Assembly (NCBI RefSeq): GCF_013177315.1
Contig: NZ_CP053661.1
Location: forward strand, 4,092,001-4,156,000
DNA length: 64,000 nt
Origin: Thermoleptolyngbya sichuanensis A183
GTDB lineage: Bacteria; Cyanobacteriota; Cyanobacteriia; Elainellales; Elainellaceae
Direction: 5' to 3'
In this document: in pieces, positions 39,107-49,463 of the stretch
How positions within the stretch are numbered: the first letter of the stretch is position 1
Layout of the letters: the number at the start of each line of letters is the position of its first letter
The notes under the pieces: generated by a model
Told to the model about the DNA's origin: nothing
Database searches by the model: none
What the model saw: the letters and a program-made list of their open reading frames with translations, nothing else
Position numbers and translations under genes: made by a program

Positions 39107-40621
39107 TCACGGCTCGTCTGTTCTGCGCCAGATCAGGATCGAGCCGTCGGCACTGCCGCTGGCCAGGATGCGCTGCGGTTCCAGAAAACCAACAGCGGTG
39201 ACGGCGGCTTCGTGCCCGTCCAGCACGGCGAGAAGCTGTCTGGTTTCTACATTCCACAGGCGAACCGTGCGATCGCCACCACTAGCCACCGCGTTTCGGC
39301 TATGACCCGACGAGATGCCCGTGACGGCGGCCGCGTGACCAGCAAGCGTTGCCACAAGGCGATCGCCCACCCTGTCCCAGATTCGCAGGGTGCGATCCTG
39401 ACAGCCCAAAATTAACCGCGAATCATCTGCCGTGAAGGTCATCGCTGAAATGCCACCGCAGGGCCAATCCAGCGTCCGCATCGGGCGGTTCAAGCTCAGG
39501 TTCCAAAGCACCAGAGAACCGTTGCCGCTGGCGATCGCCAGGGTGCGTCCGTCGGGGTTAATTTCGAGGGCAGAAACGGATGTTTTTTGCCAGTTCAAGC
39601 CTTTCACCAACTTGCCCGATCGCAAATCCCAAAAGGTAATGCTGCCGTCTTTGCTGGCGACGATTAGAATCGGCTGATGCGGATGAAAGGTGATGTCGGC
39701 GATCGCCTCTGCATTGGGTCTGAGCGTTTTGAGCAAAGCGCCCGTCCGCAAATGCCAGAGTTTGACTTCAGGCATGGCATTAGCGCTGGCTAGAATTTCG
39801 CCATTTGCGCTAAGAGCCAGCGAGGCGATTGCCGCTGATCGGGTTTCTAATGTAACCAATAAGGTGCCTTTTAGCGGATTCCAAAGCTGAATTGATCCGT
39901 CTTTGCTAGCGCTGATCAGGCTCTTTCCATTTGGGGAAAATAACAGACCTGTGACTTCATCATGATGTGGCTCCAGGGGATGAACCCACTGCCAAATTTG
40001 ACTTTTGGAGTTTTCTGGAGTCAGAACTTCGGAAACAATTTCGGGTTCAGATTGAGCCGTTCGATCCGATCGGGAGGTACGGTTTTGGGACGTAAGTCCT
40101 AGTGCTTTTGCTTTTCTCAGGTCTGATTCTGCCCCTAGCTCTAACCCCATCAAAGAATAGACAAAGCCCCGATGTCGATAGGCTTCTGCATAGTTGGGAT
40201 TGAGCTTGATAGCGCTGCTGAAATGGGCGATCGCCTCTTCATATTTTCCGGCCTTGGTCAATTCAGCCCCCATCTGGTAAAGCGCTTCTGCGGCCGATGC
40301 CCCTGAAGTGTAGATTTTGGTCTGTGCCGACGAGGATTTAGATGACGAATGATTTGCGGTTGGGTCTGAGTTTTCGCGCTCTTGAGACTGTCCTCCTGCC
40401 TCGGTTTGAGGAGAGGGATTTTCGATTAGAAACGCCTTGATTTTTTGATAGGCTTCATTGATTTTTTTGAGTTCCTCTTCGGCCTGTTTCTTTTGTTGAG
40501 GATCACGAAACTGATCGGGATGCCAGCGCTTTGCCAGGGCCCGATAGGCGGCCTTTACGTCGGCTTCGGATGCGCCAACTTTGAGATCAAGACGCTCGTA
40601 ATAGGACTGAATTTCTGCCAT
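39107..40621 (-). CDS. J-domain / TPR / WD40-repeat fusion protein
   Basis: The 504-residue protein starts with a J-domain (about 1-65) with the Hsp70-stimulating HPD motif (RWHPDQF). A polar linker and a short TPR region (about 105-170: GAELTKAGKYEEAIAHFSSA) follow. The rest is seven WD40 repeats (about 215-504), enough for one closed beta-propeller, with blade ends such as GSIQLWNP, RTLRIWDR and GSILIWRR. No signal peptide or membrane helix is seen. It should recruit DnaK to a client bound by the propeller or TPR. I use the ATG at 40621 (MAEIQSYY); the frame extends eight codons further. Confidence 0.88.
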   Translation of the reverse strand: MAEIQSYYERLDLKVGASEADVKAAYRALAKRWHPDQFRDPQQKKQAEEELKKINEAYQKIKAFLIENPSPQTEAGGQSQERENSDPTANHSSSKSSSAQTKIYTSGASAAEALYQMGAELTKAGKYEEAIAHFSSAIKLNPNYAEAYRHRGFVYSLMGLELGAESDLRKAKALGLTSQNRTSRSDRTAQSEPEIVSEVLTPENSKSQIWQWVHPLEPHHDEVTGLLFSPNGKSLISASKDGSIQLWNPLKGTLLVTLETRSAAIASLALSANGEILASANAMPEVKLWHLRTGALLKTLRPNAEAIADITFHPHQPILIVASKDGSITFWDLRSGKLVKGLNWQKTSVSALEINPDGRTLAIASGNGSLVLWNLSLNRPMRTLDWPCGGISAMTFTADDSRLILGCQDRTLRIWDRVGDRLVATLAGHAAAVTGISSGHSRNAVASGGDRTVRLWNVETRQLLAVLDGHEAAVTAVGFLEPQRILASGSADGSILIWRRTDEP

Positions 40622-40715
40622 ATTTCGATACTTCAGTTGGCACACGGATGACCTGCGGGTTGTCCTGCCAGGGGTTGCCGATCGGGTGGCATGGTCTAGT
40701 ATTCACAGGAATCGT

Positions 40716-40785
40716 GAGTGGGCAATCAGGAGTGGGAAATCAGAACGGGGCAATCAGGAGCGGGCAATCAGGAGCGAGTAATCTG
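40716..40785. repeat. Tandem repeat, 14 bp x 5
   Basis: Units related to GAG(T/C)GGGCAATCAG start at 40716, 40730, 40744, 40758 and 40772. The array lies in the 329-bp divergent spacer between the J-domain gene and the amidase gene; the remainder shows only a two-fold AGATAGGGCAAGTA duplication near 40808. Confidence 0.9.
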
Positions 40786-40950
40786 AACAAGCGCAATGGC
40801 TCAATTCAGATAGGGCAAGTATCAGATAGGGCAAGTAGGACAGCAGACGCAAATTGTGGGCTATGAGAAAATCTGTCCTGCTGTTGCAGGAATTTGGGAG
40901 CGGCCTTGCTAGAGTCATCAGAAGTCGCTCCTTACTGAACGTCGCCACCC

Positions 40951-42360
40951 ATGAATGCCGTTGACCTTGCCTTTACCCCAGCGCTAGAACAGGCCCGTCT
41001 GATTCGGAGCCGCGAGGTGTCGCCTCTGGAATTGGTAGAGCTATACCTGGAGCGGATCGAGCGGCTCAATCCCTTGCTGGGCAGCTATTTCACCGTGATG
41101 GCCGAGGCGGCGATCGCCACGGCAAAAGACCAGACCGAGCGGCTCCTCCAGGCAGACCCCAGTGAACTGCCGCCGTTTTTGGGGGTTCCTATCTCTATTA
41201 AAGATCTGACCCCGGTGGCGGGTGAGTGCTGTAGCTATGGTTTGAGCGTGGCAAAGAATCGAGTCGCTGCCGAAGATGCGGGCGTGGTGACGCGGCTGCG
41301 GCAGGCGGGCTTCGTGCTTCTGGGCAAAACAGCCACCTCAGAGATTGGCTCCACGCCCTTTACGGAGCCACGCGGCTTTCCACCCGCCCGCAATCCCTGG
41401 AATCCGGACTATACACCGGGTGGCTCTAGCGGCGGCGCGGCGGCCTCGGTGGCGGCGGGTTTGGCGGCGATCGCCCAGGGCACAGATGGCGGCGGCTCGA
41501 TTCGCGGGCCCGCGTTTTGCTGCGGGCTGGTGGGGCTAAAGCCCGCACGAGGGCGGGTGTCGCTAGCTCCGGTGGGCGATCGCATGAACGGGCTGTCTAC
41601 CGATGGCCCCATCGCCCGCACGGTGGCAGATGCCGCAGCCCTGCTGGACGTAATGGCGGGCTATACCGTGGGCGATCCCTACTGGCTGCCCGATCCCGAA
41701 CCCAGTTTCCTGGCAGCAGTAGGGCGATCGCCCGGTCGCCTGCGGATTGGCTATACTACGGACTTTTCGCCCATCGGGGCTGCCGATGCCGCCTGCACCC
41801 AGGCCGTGCTGGACACGGCAAAGCAACTGGAGGCGCTGGGCCACACGGTCGAACCTGTGCAGATTGACCTGAATCAATTGGTGGAGCCGCTGATCGCTGT
41901 TTGGCAAACGGGCGTAGACGTCGGCGTGCCGTGGTTTGTGATGGGCAAGCTGAATCGCTGGCTCTACTGGCGATCGCGCAAACGCAGTGCCGGACAATAC
42001 CTGACCGCAGTGAACCAGATGCAGATCGCCGCTCGCCAGATTGTCGCAACGCTGTTGCCCTACGATGCCGCCCTGTTTCCCGTGTTTCTCCACCCCACGA
42101 TTCGCGTGGGGGAATGGGCCAGCCTGCCTGCCCACAAAATGTTTCAAAACATCGTCCACTGGGTTGCGCCCAGCCCCATCTTGAACGCGACTGGGCAACC
42201 GGGCATTGCCCTCCCGACGGGATTCACCGAAACCGGATTGCCTATCGGTGTTCAACTTGTGGGGCGACCCGCCGACGAAGTGACGCTCATTTCCCTGGCA
42301 GCACAGCTAGAGCAAGACCAGCCGTGGATTCAGCACCGGCCGGCGATCGCCACCACCTAG
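40951..42360 (+). CDS. Amidase-signature family hydrolase
   Basis: The 469-residue enzyme has the complete Ser-cisSer-Lys triad: K84 in PISIKDL, S159 in GGSSGG and S183 in DGGGSIRGPA. The spacing (75 and 24 residues) matches known amidases. Length and the lack of GatB/GatC neighbours favour a general amidase rather than GatA of the tRNA amidotransferase. No signal peptide is present. The substrate is unknown. Confidence 0.9.
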   Translation: MNAVDLAFTPALEQARLIRSREVSPLELVELYLERIERLNPLLGSYFTVMAEAAIATAKDQTERLLQADPSELPPFLGVPISIKDLTPVAGECCSYGLSVAKNRVAAEDAGVVTRLRQAGFVLLGKTATSEIGSTPFTEPRGFPPARNPWNPDYTPGGSSGGAAASVAAGLAAIAQGTDGGGSIRGPAFCCGLVGLKPARGRVSLAPVGDRMNGLSTDGPIARTVADAAALLDVMAGYTVGDPYWLPDPEPSFLAAVGRSPGRLRIGYTTDFSPIGAADAACTQAVLDTAKQLEALGHTVEPVQIDLNQLVEPLIAVWQTGVDVGVPWFVMGKLNRWLYWRSRKRSAGQYLTAVNQMQIAARQIVATLLPYDAALFPVFLHPTIRVGEWASLPAHKMFQNIVHWVAPSPILNATGQPGIALPTGFTETGLPIGVQLVGRPADEVTLISLAAQLEQDQPWIQHRPAIATT

Positions 42361-42465
42361 AACGGGTTTTCCTGCAAATTTTGCTGTAAAGCAGGGCTGA
42401 CCCCTTGGCCAGCCCCGCAAACAATGCTCTGAATTGGAGACTTTCGAGCTTAGACTCCGACGAAC

Positions 42466-43032
42466 CTAGAACCGACCGGTTTCTCGTGGCGTGCCGGTAA
42501 GTCCAGACTGATCCAGGAACAGGTTTTGGGCAGAGTCGTTTTGGTAAATGCAGGTGACGCGCACATTCTCGCCACCCTTCTGGATGTCGCCCGTAAAGCC
42601 GAAGGTATTCAAACGGCGACGGCACTCATTTACTTCCTGCGCGTTTACCACGTTCGCCTTTTCCAAAATCGACCAGTTGCTACTCCGCAGCACGCAGCCG
42701 GGCTGCATCACCGGACGCGACACGTACACGCTAAACGGGTTTAGCGTCAAAAACGCCCGCATATCCATCGTGATGGCGCTGGCTCCGTATTGCACGCAGA
42801 TATCGGCATTGGGGGCGCTGCGGTCGATCACTTCCCGCGAGGCGACGTTCTCAGTGCCAAAGTTTGCTGTCGAGCTAAAGGCAATGCCAAGCCCGATGCC
42901 CAGAATCAACACGGCAGCCATCAGCATGGCTGTGCCGTAGTTAATGGCTGAGCCGAGGGGCGATCGCTTGGGTTCGTCATCCATGTAGCGGGAAGAGGGG
43001 GGACGCTGGGGTGCCTTGGGTCTACGTGCCAT
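42466..43032 (-). CDS. DUF3172-like single-pass membrane protein
   Basis: This 188-residue protein has a basic, proline-rich start (MARRPKAPQRPPSSRYMDDE), one helix (about 37-57: AMLMAAVLILGIGLGIAF) and an extracytoplasmic or lumenal domain of ~130 residues. That domain has four cysteines (in ICVQYG, GCVLRS, NECRRR and VTCIYQ) that could pair as disulfides. It fits DUF3172, a family of cyanobacteria and plastids with unknown function. I use the ATG at 43032. Confidence 0.78.
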   Translation of the reverse strand: MARRPKAPQRPPSSRYMDDEPKRSPLGSAINYGTAMLMAAVLILGIGLGIAFSSTANFGTENVASREVIDRSAPNADICVQYGASAITMDMRAFLTLNPFSVYVSRPVMQPGCVLRSSNWSILEKANVVNAQEVNECRRRLNTFGFTGDIQKGGENVRVTCIYQNDSAQNLFLDQSGLTGTPRETGRF

Positions 43033-43300
43033 AGGGAAATATCTGGAAAAGCACAAGGACTGAAGAAGCGAGGACTGGTGGTTTGCCCAATCCTTTCATC
43101 CAGTTTAGTGCCTCGCTTGGGAAATCGACAGGCACGGGGACAGGAATCGAAAAACAGGGTTTGGGGAAAGGGGCAAGTCGAGAGTTTCGAGATTCTAGGA
43201 AACAACGGCAGCGGTTTACGAATTGCAACAAAACCGGGCATCATATAAGAAGAGGTAATACCTGGCTATCACGGCTTTGGAATGATTTAACGCTGCGTTC

Positions 43301-43377
43301 TGGTTTGCCACTGGTTTGCCACTGGTTTGCCACTCGTTCGCCATTGGTTCGCCATTCGTTCGTCACTGGTTCGCCAC
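43301..43377. repeat. Tandem repeat, 11 bp x 7
   Basis: Seven units of T(G/C)GTT(T/C)G(C/T)CA(C/T) lie directly before the NYN nuclease gene. The first three are identical (TGGTTTGCCAC). An open frame runs through the array, but translation probably begins after it at 43399. Confidence 0.9.
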
Positions 43378-43398
43378 TGTCGCACTCCGCACTCTGCC

Positions 43399-43968
43399 AT
43401 GCCCCGTCGCCGCCCCGTATATCAGGCAATTTTGCTCGTCGATGGCTACAACGTGATTGGAGCCTGGGACGTGCTGCGGCAACTGCGCGATCGCCACGGG
43501 CTAGAAGAAGCGCGGCGCGGGCTGGTGGAATCGCTGGTGGGCTACAGCGCCTTTCAGGGCTTTAACACGCAGGTCGTGTTCGACGCGCAATATCAGGACA
43601 CGCCGGGCAGCCGCGAAATTATCACCGAAAATCTCTGCATCTGCTATACCGACTTTCAGCAAACGGCAGATACCTTTATCGAACTAGCCTGCTCTCGCTT
43701 TCGCAACGATCTGCGGAAATATGAGCAGCGGCTGATTGTGGCCACCTCTGACCGGGCGCAGCAGCAGACGGTCATTGGCTACGGCGCAGAACTGATGTCC
43801 GCCCAACGGCTCCTTTCGGACGTGGAGGCGGCAGAGCGGCGGGTGCGGCAGCGACAGTTTACCAAGGGGCGATCGCCCGGCCGCTTCCTGGCCAACTCCC
43901 TCGACCCACAGGCGCGTGAAAAACTCTCTCGGCTCCGGTTTGGGGAGTTGGAGCCTGAACAGCCCTAA
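43399..43968 (+). CDS. NYN-domain ribonuclease, YacP/Rae1-like
   Basis: This 189-residue protein has the NYN/PIN-like fold with conserved acids: LLVDGYNVIGAWD at the start, VVFDAQYQ in the middle and VATSDRAQQQTV near the end. These bind the metal for RNA cleavage. In Firmicutes the family member Rae1 cuts mRNA on the ribosome; the cyanobacterial role is not known to me. The ATG at 43399 (MPRRRP) is chosen over 43327 because the earlier part is repeat-derived. Confidence 0.85.
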   Translation: MPRRRPVYQAILLVDGYNVIGAWDVLRQLRDRHGLEEARRGLVESLVGYSAFQGFNTQVVFDAQYQDTPGSREIITENLCICYTDFQQTADTFIELACSRFRNDLRKYEQRLIVATSDRAQQQTVIGYGAELMSAQRLLSDVEAAERRVRQRQFTKGRSPGRFLANSLDPQAREKLSRLRFGELEPEQP

Positions 43969-43983
43969 ATTGCCTTTCAGCAC

Positions 43984-44064
43984 CCCAAGCCTCCATCTCT
44001 CCCGCTTCTCTTTTCGTTCTTCTTTCTTCGTTTTTCGTTCTTCATTTTCCCTTCTTCCCAATGG
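43984..44064. terminator. Pyrimidine-rich array after the NYN gene
   Basis: A run of CTTCTCTTTTCGTTCTTC-type sequence starts within 20 bp of the stop codon. It is the pyrimidine half of the purine/pyrimidine arrays found after the ProA-like and NdbB-like genes; here the purine half is missing. Confidence 0.5.
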
Positions 44065-44155
44065 CTCCAAAAACACTCCTCCAAAAAAATCTCAAAAAAA
44101 CTGCGGTTCGCCCTTGCCAATCGGCCGTTTTGATCTGCTAATATGAGATTCGCGT

Positions 44156-44227
44156 TCCTCAGTAGCTCAGTGGTAGAGCGGTCGGCTGTTAACCGATTGG
44201 TCGCTGGTTCGAATCCAGCCTGGGGAG
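44156..44227 (+). tRNA. tRNA-Asn (anticodon GTT)
   Basis: This is a 72-nt cloverleaf. The acceptor TCCTCAG pairs with CTGGGGA (one G-T pair), the D arm is GCTCAGTGGTAGAGC, the anticodon loop is CTGTTAA, and the T arm contains GGTTCGAATCC. The discriminator is G and CCA is not encoded. Confidence 0.97.
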
Positions 44228-44245
44228 TTTTTTGAATCCTGTGCC

Positions 44246-45439
44246 ATGCTCTCTTCTGCGGTGGTTGATGCGTCGAGTCAGGGCTGGCGAAAGGTCTGGG
44301 GGTTAGACCCTGCTTTTACATTCCTGAACCACGGCTCCTTTGGCGCGTGTCCGCTGGCCGTGCAGCAGCGGCAGCAGGCGCTTCGGCAGCAGCTAGAGGC
44401 GCAGCCCGTGCAGTTCTTTGGGCGATCGCTCGAACCCTTGCTAGACGAGTCGCGGGCGGTGCTGGCGGCGTTTGTGGGGGCGAGTCCCGCCGATTTAGCC
44501 TTTGTGCCCAATGCCACGACGGGCGTGAACACCGTGCTGCGATCGCTCTCGTTTCGCCCTGGCGACGAACTGCTGACCACGAACCACGAGTACAACGCCT
44601 CTCGCAATGCGCTAGAGTTTGTCGCCCAGCGGAGCGGCGCAACGGTCGTGGTAGCAGACATTCCCTTTCCGCTGAGCAGCCCCGCACAGGTGGTCGAGCG
44701 CGTGTTGAGCAAGGTCTCTAACCGAACCCGGCTGTTGCTGATCGACCATGTGTCTAGCCAGACGGCGCTGGTGTTGCCGATTTCGCCGCTGATTCGGGCG
44801 CTTGCGGATCAGGGCATCGACACGCTGGTAGACGGGGCCCATGCACCTGGCATGATTCCGCTGGCGCTGAACGACCTGGGTGCGGCCTATTACACAGGCA
44901 ACTGCCACAAGTGGCTCTGTGCGCCCAAAGGAGCGGCATTTCTCTATGTGCGGGCTGATCGGCGCGATTGCATTCGGCCGCTGGTGATTAGCCACGGAGC
45001 CAATTCTCCCCGGCGCGATCGCCCCTTCTTTCATCTGGAATTTGACTGGACAGGCACAGGCGACCCCACGCCGTTTCTCTGCGTGGGCACGGCGATTCTG
45101 TACCTGGCGACGCTGCTGCCCGGCGGCTGGGCAGACATCATGGCGCAAAACCGGGCGCTGGCGCTGTGGGCGCGAGAACGGCTGAGCCAGCGGTTGGGGT
45201 TGGGGTTGCCCTGTCCCGACGAGATGATCGGCTCGATGGCGACGCTGCCCCTGCCGGAGGGCGATGCCGACTCACTCTACCGGGCGCTAGTAGAAGACCA
45301 CGCCATTGAAATTCCCGTGATCCCCTGGCAGGGCGTGTCTAATCGGCTGATTCGCCTGTCGGCGCAGCTTTACAACACGCCCGCAGACTATGATCGGTTG
45401 GCAGATGTCCTTGCGCTATTGCTTGCCAAACCCCAGTGA
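44246..45439 (+). CDS. Class V aminotransferase-fold PLP enzyme (isopenicillin N epimerase-like)
   Basis: This 397-residue PLP enzyme has D197 in DGAHAPG (binds the pyridine nitrogen) and Schiff-base K222 in GNCHKWLCAPKG. The start FLNHGSFGACP and FVPNATTGVNTVL fit the CefD/isopenicillin N epimerase-like branch of class V, which also includes cysteine desulfurase-like lyases. No cysteine-loop typical of NifS/SufS is seen, so a desulfurase role is unlikely. The real substrate is unknown. The stop overlaps the GTG start of the next gene (GTGA). Confidence 0.87.
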   Translation: MLSSAVVDASSQGWRKVWGLDPAFTFLNHGSFGACPLAVQQRQQALRQQLEAQPVQFFGRSLEPLLDESRAVLAAFVGASPADLAFVPNATTGVNTVLRSLSFRPGDELLTTNHEYNASRNALEFVAQRSGATVVVADIPFPLSSPAQVVERVLSKVSNRTRLLLIDHVSSQTALVLPISPLIRALADQGIDTLVDGAHAPGMIPLALNDLGAAYYTGNCHKWLCAPKGAAFLYVRADRRDCIRPLVISHGANSPRRDRPFFHLEFDWTGTGDPTPFLCVGTAILYLATLLPGGWADIMAQNRALALWARERLSQRLGLGLPCPDEMIGSMATLPLPEGDADSLYRALVEDHAIEIPVIPWQGVSNRLIRLSAQLYNTPADYDRLADVLALLLAKPQ

Positions 45440-47133
45440 CCGATCGCCCTGATGCCATGTTCAGAAATCGACTTGCCACCCAGGGGCGATCGCTCCTCTG
45501 GCTGTTGGGGTGGACGCTGCTGGGGCTGGCGCTGCGGTTTGCCCGCCTGTCGGACAAAGCCCCCTGGACGGACGAATTTTCCACGATGGTGTTTAGCCTG
45601 GGCAACAGCTTCCGCACCGTGCCGCTAGACCGCGTGATTTCTCTATCAGACCTGATGCAGCCGCTCGTGCCCAATCCCAATGCAGGCGAGGGCGATGTAG
45701 TGCAAACCCTGCTGAGCGAGAGCAACCATCCGCCGCTGTATTTTGCGCTGACGCACCTCTGGCTGCGGCTGTTTTCTCCCGATGGAGGGTATGTCTCGCT
45801 GTGGGGCGTGCGATCGCTCTCTGCCTTCTTCGGCACGCTGACGATTCCCGCTGCCTTTGGGCTGGGCTGGCTGGCCTTTCGCACTCGCCCCGCTGCCCAC
45901 CTGACTGCCCTGCTCATGGCGGTGTCGCCCTTTGGCGTGTATCTGGCGCAGGAGGCGCGGCACTACACGCTGCCTGTGCTGTGGGTGATGGCCTCCCTGG
46001 CTTGCCTGCTGGCGACCGTTCGCGCTTTGCAAACCGAGAGAGTGCCAGCGCTCTGGCTCTGCGGCGCGTGGATTTTGGTGAACGGGCTGGGGCTGGCGAC
46101 GCATTATTTTGTGGCGATCGCCCTTGCTGCCGAAGCGTTGACCCTAGTCGGATTGGCGCTCTTTCAACTCCGGCAGGGCAAATTTCGCCTGAATGCGGGC
46201 TGGCGGCGAGTGCTGGCGGTGGGGGGGGGCACGCTGCTCAGTGGGTTGGTGTGGCTGCCAACGCTTCAGGGCACGCAAGAATCGGAGCTAACCCGCTGGA
46301 TCGTGCGGCGCGATCGCACGGGGCTGGCGTGGCTCACTCCCCTGGGGCAATTGCTCAGCGGGCTGGTCAGTATGCTTTATTTGCTGCCTGTCCAAGCAAC
46401 GCCGCCGACTGTCGCCTATGCCTCGGTGCTGGCGCTGGTGGGGCTGGCGCTGTGGACGGCTGCCAAACTCACGGCTGGCCTGCGGCTCCAGGTTCAGAAA
46501 ACGCCTGATTCCGTCCTGCCGCTGGGGGGCGTGGTGCTAAGTGCGATCGCCCTGTTTTTGCTGATCACCTATGGCTTTCAGCGCGACCTGACCGTGGCAT
46601 TTCGCTATCAGTTTGTGGTTTACCCGGCGGTCATGGTGCTGGTTGCAGGAGGATTCGCGGCCCTGTGGCAACAGGGGCAGCGGCGGGTAATTCTTCTGGT
46701 AGCCCTGCTGGGGCTGCTGGGCAGCCTTACGGTGCTGGCGAACCTGGGCTTCCAAAAAACGCACCGGCCCGACCTGCTGGCTCAGCGGATTCGGGAGAAT
46801 ACCCGCTTTCCCGCTCTGGTGGCGATCGCCCACCGCACGCATGGGCAAACGGGTCGGCTGATGGGCGTGGCGTGGTCATGGCGATCGCAGTTTGCCGATG
46901 GCCCCGAACCGCGTTTTCTGCTGGCGCATCAGGAGTCCCCCAGAGCGGCGATCGCCCCCAGTATTCTCAGCGCTGTCGCACCCCAGCCCCGCCCGTTCGA
47001 CCTCTGGCTGCTGAATATCGAAATTCCCCAGCGTCCGGCGCTGCTTCGGGAACTGGCACAACAAAACTGCACCGTGCTAGACGACGGCACGGAAGACGGC
47101 TATCGGCTGCACCACCTCCGCTGCGAGGGCTAG
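45436..47133 (+). CDS. Polytopic GT-C glycosyltransferase, ArnT/PMT-like (family 39 type)
   Basis: This 565-residue membrane protein has about eleven helices. Just after the first comes the acidic motif APWTDEFSTM, placed like the catalytic Asp of the PMT/ArnT fold. NHPPLYFALTHLWLRLF and QEARHYTLPVLW also match this group, which moves sugars from polyprenyl-phosphate donors to targets outside the membrane. Acceptor and sugar are unknown. The start GTG overlaps the previous stop by 4 bp; an ATG seven codons later is possible. It converges with thioredoxin, with overlapping stop codons. Confidence 0.83.
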   Translation: MTDRPDAMFRNRLATQGRSLLWLLGWTLLGLALRFARLSDKAPWTDEFSTMVFSLGNSFRTVPLDRVISLSDLMQPLVPNPNAGEGDVVQTLLSESNHPPLYFALTHLWLRLFSPDGGYVSLWGVRSLSAFFGTLTIPAAFGLGWLAFRTRPAAHLTALLMAVSPFGVYLAQEARHYTLPVLWVMASLACLLATVRALQTERVPALWLCGAWILVNGLGLATHYFVAIALAAEALTLVGLALFQLRQGKFRLNAGWRRVLAVGGGTLLSGLVWLPTLQGTQESELTRWIVRRDRTGLAWLTPLGQLLSGLVSMLYLLPVQATPPTVAYASVLALVGLALWTAAKLTAGLRLQVQKTPDSVLPLGGVVLSAIALFLLITYGFQRDLTVAFRYQFVVYPAVMVLVAGGFAALWQQGQRRVILLVALLGLLGSLTVLANLGFQKTHRPDLLAQRIRENTRFPALVAIAHRTHGQTGRLMGVAWSWRSQFADGPEPRFLLAHQESPRAAIAPSILSAVAPQPRPFDLWLLNIEIPQRPALLRELAQQNCTVLDDGTEDGYRLHHLRCEG

Positions 47134-47447
47134 ATCTTTGCGGCAAGGCGCTGCATGAGCTGTGGCGCAGTCAACACACCCTCAATCCGATCCACAGGCT
47201 GCCCCTGCTTAAACAGCACCAGCGTCGGCAGCGCGTAGACCTGGTACTTTGAGGCCAAATCTGGATAGGCTTCGGTGTTGATTTTCACGACCCGCAGCTT
47301 GGATTTCATCCGGGCGTTCACATCTTCGAGAATTTTGCCCATCATCTGGCAGGGGCCACACCACGTCGCATAAAAGTCCACCAGCACGGGCTTCTCCGAC
47401 TGATCGATCATCTCTTGAAAACTGCCAAAGGCTTTCTTGACGGCCAT
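47130..47447 (-). CDS. Thioredoxin
   Basis: This 105-residue thioredoxin has the redox pair C30-C33 in ATWCGPCQMM, the cis-proline segment ALPTLVLFKQG and the usual fold length. It reduces protein disulfides in the cytoplasm. The ATG at 47447 (MAVKKAFGS) is preferred; the frame extends to 47495 without family support. Its stop (CTA at 47130-47132) shares bases with the TAG of the convergent glycosyltransferase. Confidence 0.93.
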   Translation of the reverse strand: MAVKKAFGSFQEMIDQSEKPVLVDFYATWCGPCQMMGKILEDVNARMKSKLRVVKINTEAYPDLASKYQVYALPTLVLFKQGQPVDRIEGVLTAPQLMQRLAAKI

Positions 47448-47698
47448 CGTCGCATCCTCCGTTAAATAGGGCTTGGGGGCTGCTATTTCCTCCATCCTAG
47501 TGAGGATTTTGGGCTACGGGGGGCGGTTTTCTGGCGATGCATGGCGGGTTTTCTCGCCAGGATTGCCCCCGCCCCGCGCTTCTGGATTTCGGGACTCGCC
47601 TTAGAACGAGTTACGTCTTGCGGGTGCAGCCTGCGAGACATCCAGACAACCCCCCAGAAAGCAGGTCTTAACGGCGTAACGCCTGTGGGATAAGATGA

Positions 47699-48472
<774 letters not shown>

Positions 48473-48557
48473 CGCCCTAGATTAGCACCCCCGATTAGCG
48501 CAATAAATTAGCGCCCCACCTTCGGGACTAGGCTTCAATTCAAAAGCCTCAATTCAA

Positions 48558-48606
48558 AAGCCTCTGAGGGAGTGAGCGACAGGACGACGCTTGACCTCAG
48601 AGGCTT
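48558..48606. terminator. Long hairpin between fabG and rpmA
   Basis: AAGCCTCTGAGG (48558-48569) pairs perfectly with CCTCAGAGGCTT (48595-48606) around a 25-nt loop. It lies between the convergent fabG and rpmA genes and may end both; no long T-tract follows. A partial extra copy (AAAAGCCTC) lies just upstream. Confidence 0.6.
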
Positions 48607-48695
48607 CTAGGTTAATAGAGGGAACCGAGCAAAGGGCGATCGCCCCGCCAGAATCCTATCTCAATGCTTAACTTGATGCTCAACGACTGATCACA

Positions 48696-48968
48696 CTAGG
48701 CAGACGCGGTTTCCGCCGCCGGATACACGCTCACCTTCTTGCGGCTGTTGCCCTTTCGCTCAAACGTCACCACGCCGTCAATCAGCGCAAACAGGGTGTC
48801 ATCGCTGCCGATGCCAACGTTGAAGCCGGGGTGAACCTTGGTGCCACGCTGACGCACCAGGATGCTGCCTGCGGTCACGGTTTGTCCACCGTAGCGCTTC
48901 ACGCCAAGGCGCTGTGCATTAGAGTCGCGGCCGTTGCGAGTGCTGCCAGTTCCTTTCTTGTGTGCCAT
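48696..48968 (-). CDS. rpmA: Ribosomal protein bL27
   Basis: This 90-residue large-subunit protein begins [20 protein letters not shown], with the flexible N-terminus that reaches the peptidyl transferase centre, and contains [17 protein letters not shown]. There is no extra cleavable N-terminal extension. It lies 81 bp after rplU in the usual operon. Confidence 0.98.
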   Translation of the reverse strand: MAHKKGTGSTRNGRDSNAQRLGVKRYGGQTVTAGSILVRQRGTKVHPGFNVGIGSDDTLFALIDGVVTFERKGNSRKKVSVYPAAETASA

Positions 48969-49049
48969 GATTCCTGCCCTTCTCTAAATCAACAAACTCA
49001 ATCCACAAACTCACGTCTCAAAACTAGAAACTGCGCTCCAGCTTACCCT

Positions 49050-49463
49050 CTAGGCTTCTGCGTCGTCTGCCGCAGGTTCCGGGGCAGGTTCCACCAGCTC
49101 AGTCGCCTGAACAACTTCTGTTTTCTTTGCAGCGGCCAGAGTCGTGCCGCCCAGGTTGATCGCGTCGATCATCAGGCGGGTCAGATCTTGGCGATGGCCT
49201 TGCTTCTTGCGGGTTTTCTTTTTGGGGCGCATCTTGTAGACGATGATTTTGCGGGCCCGCAGATGGCGCAGGACAGTCGCTTCGACGGTTGCCCCAGCCA
49301 CCAAAGGCTGCCCCACCGAAATTTCGCCGTCGTTTTCAACAAACAGCACCCGATCCAGGGTGACTTTTTCGTTTTCGCCCACATCCAGGCGGTTCACGTC
49401 GTAGAACCGGCCCGGCTCTACCCGCAGTTGGGTTCCACTCGTTTCGACAATTGCGTAGGTCAT
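49050..49463 (-). CDS. rplU: Ribosomal protein bL21
   Basis: This 137-residue large-subunit protein begins [19 protein letters not shown] and has the conserved [16 protein letters not shown] basic segment that contacts 23S rRNA. The C-terminal ~30 residues are an Ala/Glu/Pro-rich extension. The ATG at 49463 is the family start; the frame runs on to 49577 but without similarity. Confidence 0.96.
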   Translation of the reverse strand: MTYAIVETSGTQLRVEPGRFYDVNRLDVGENEKVTLDRVLFVENDGEISVGQPLVAGATVEATVLRHLRARKIIVYKMRPKKKTRKKQGHRQDLTRLMIDAINLGGTTLAAAKKTEVVQATELVEPAPEPAADDAEA

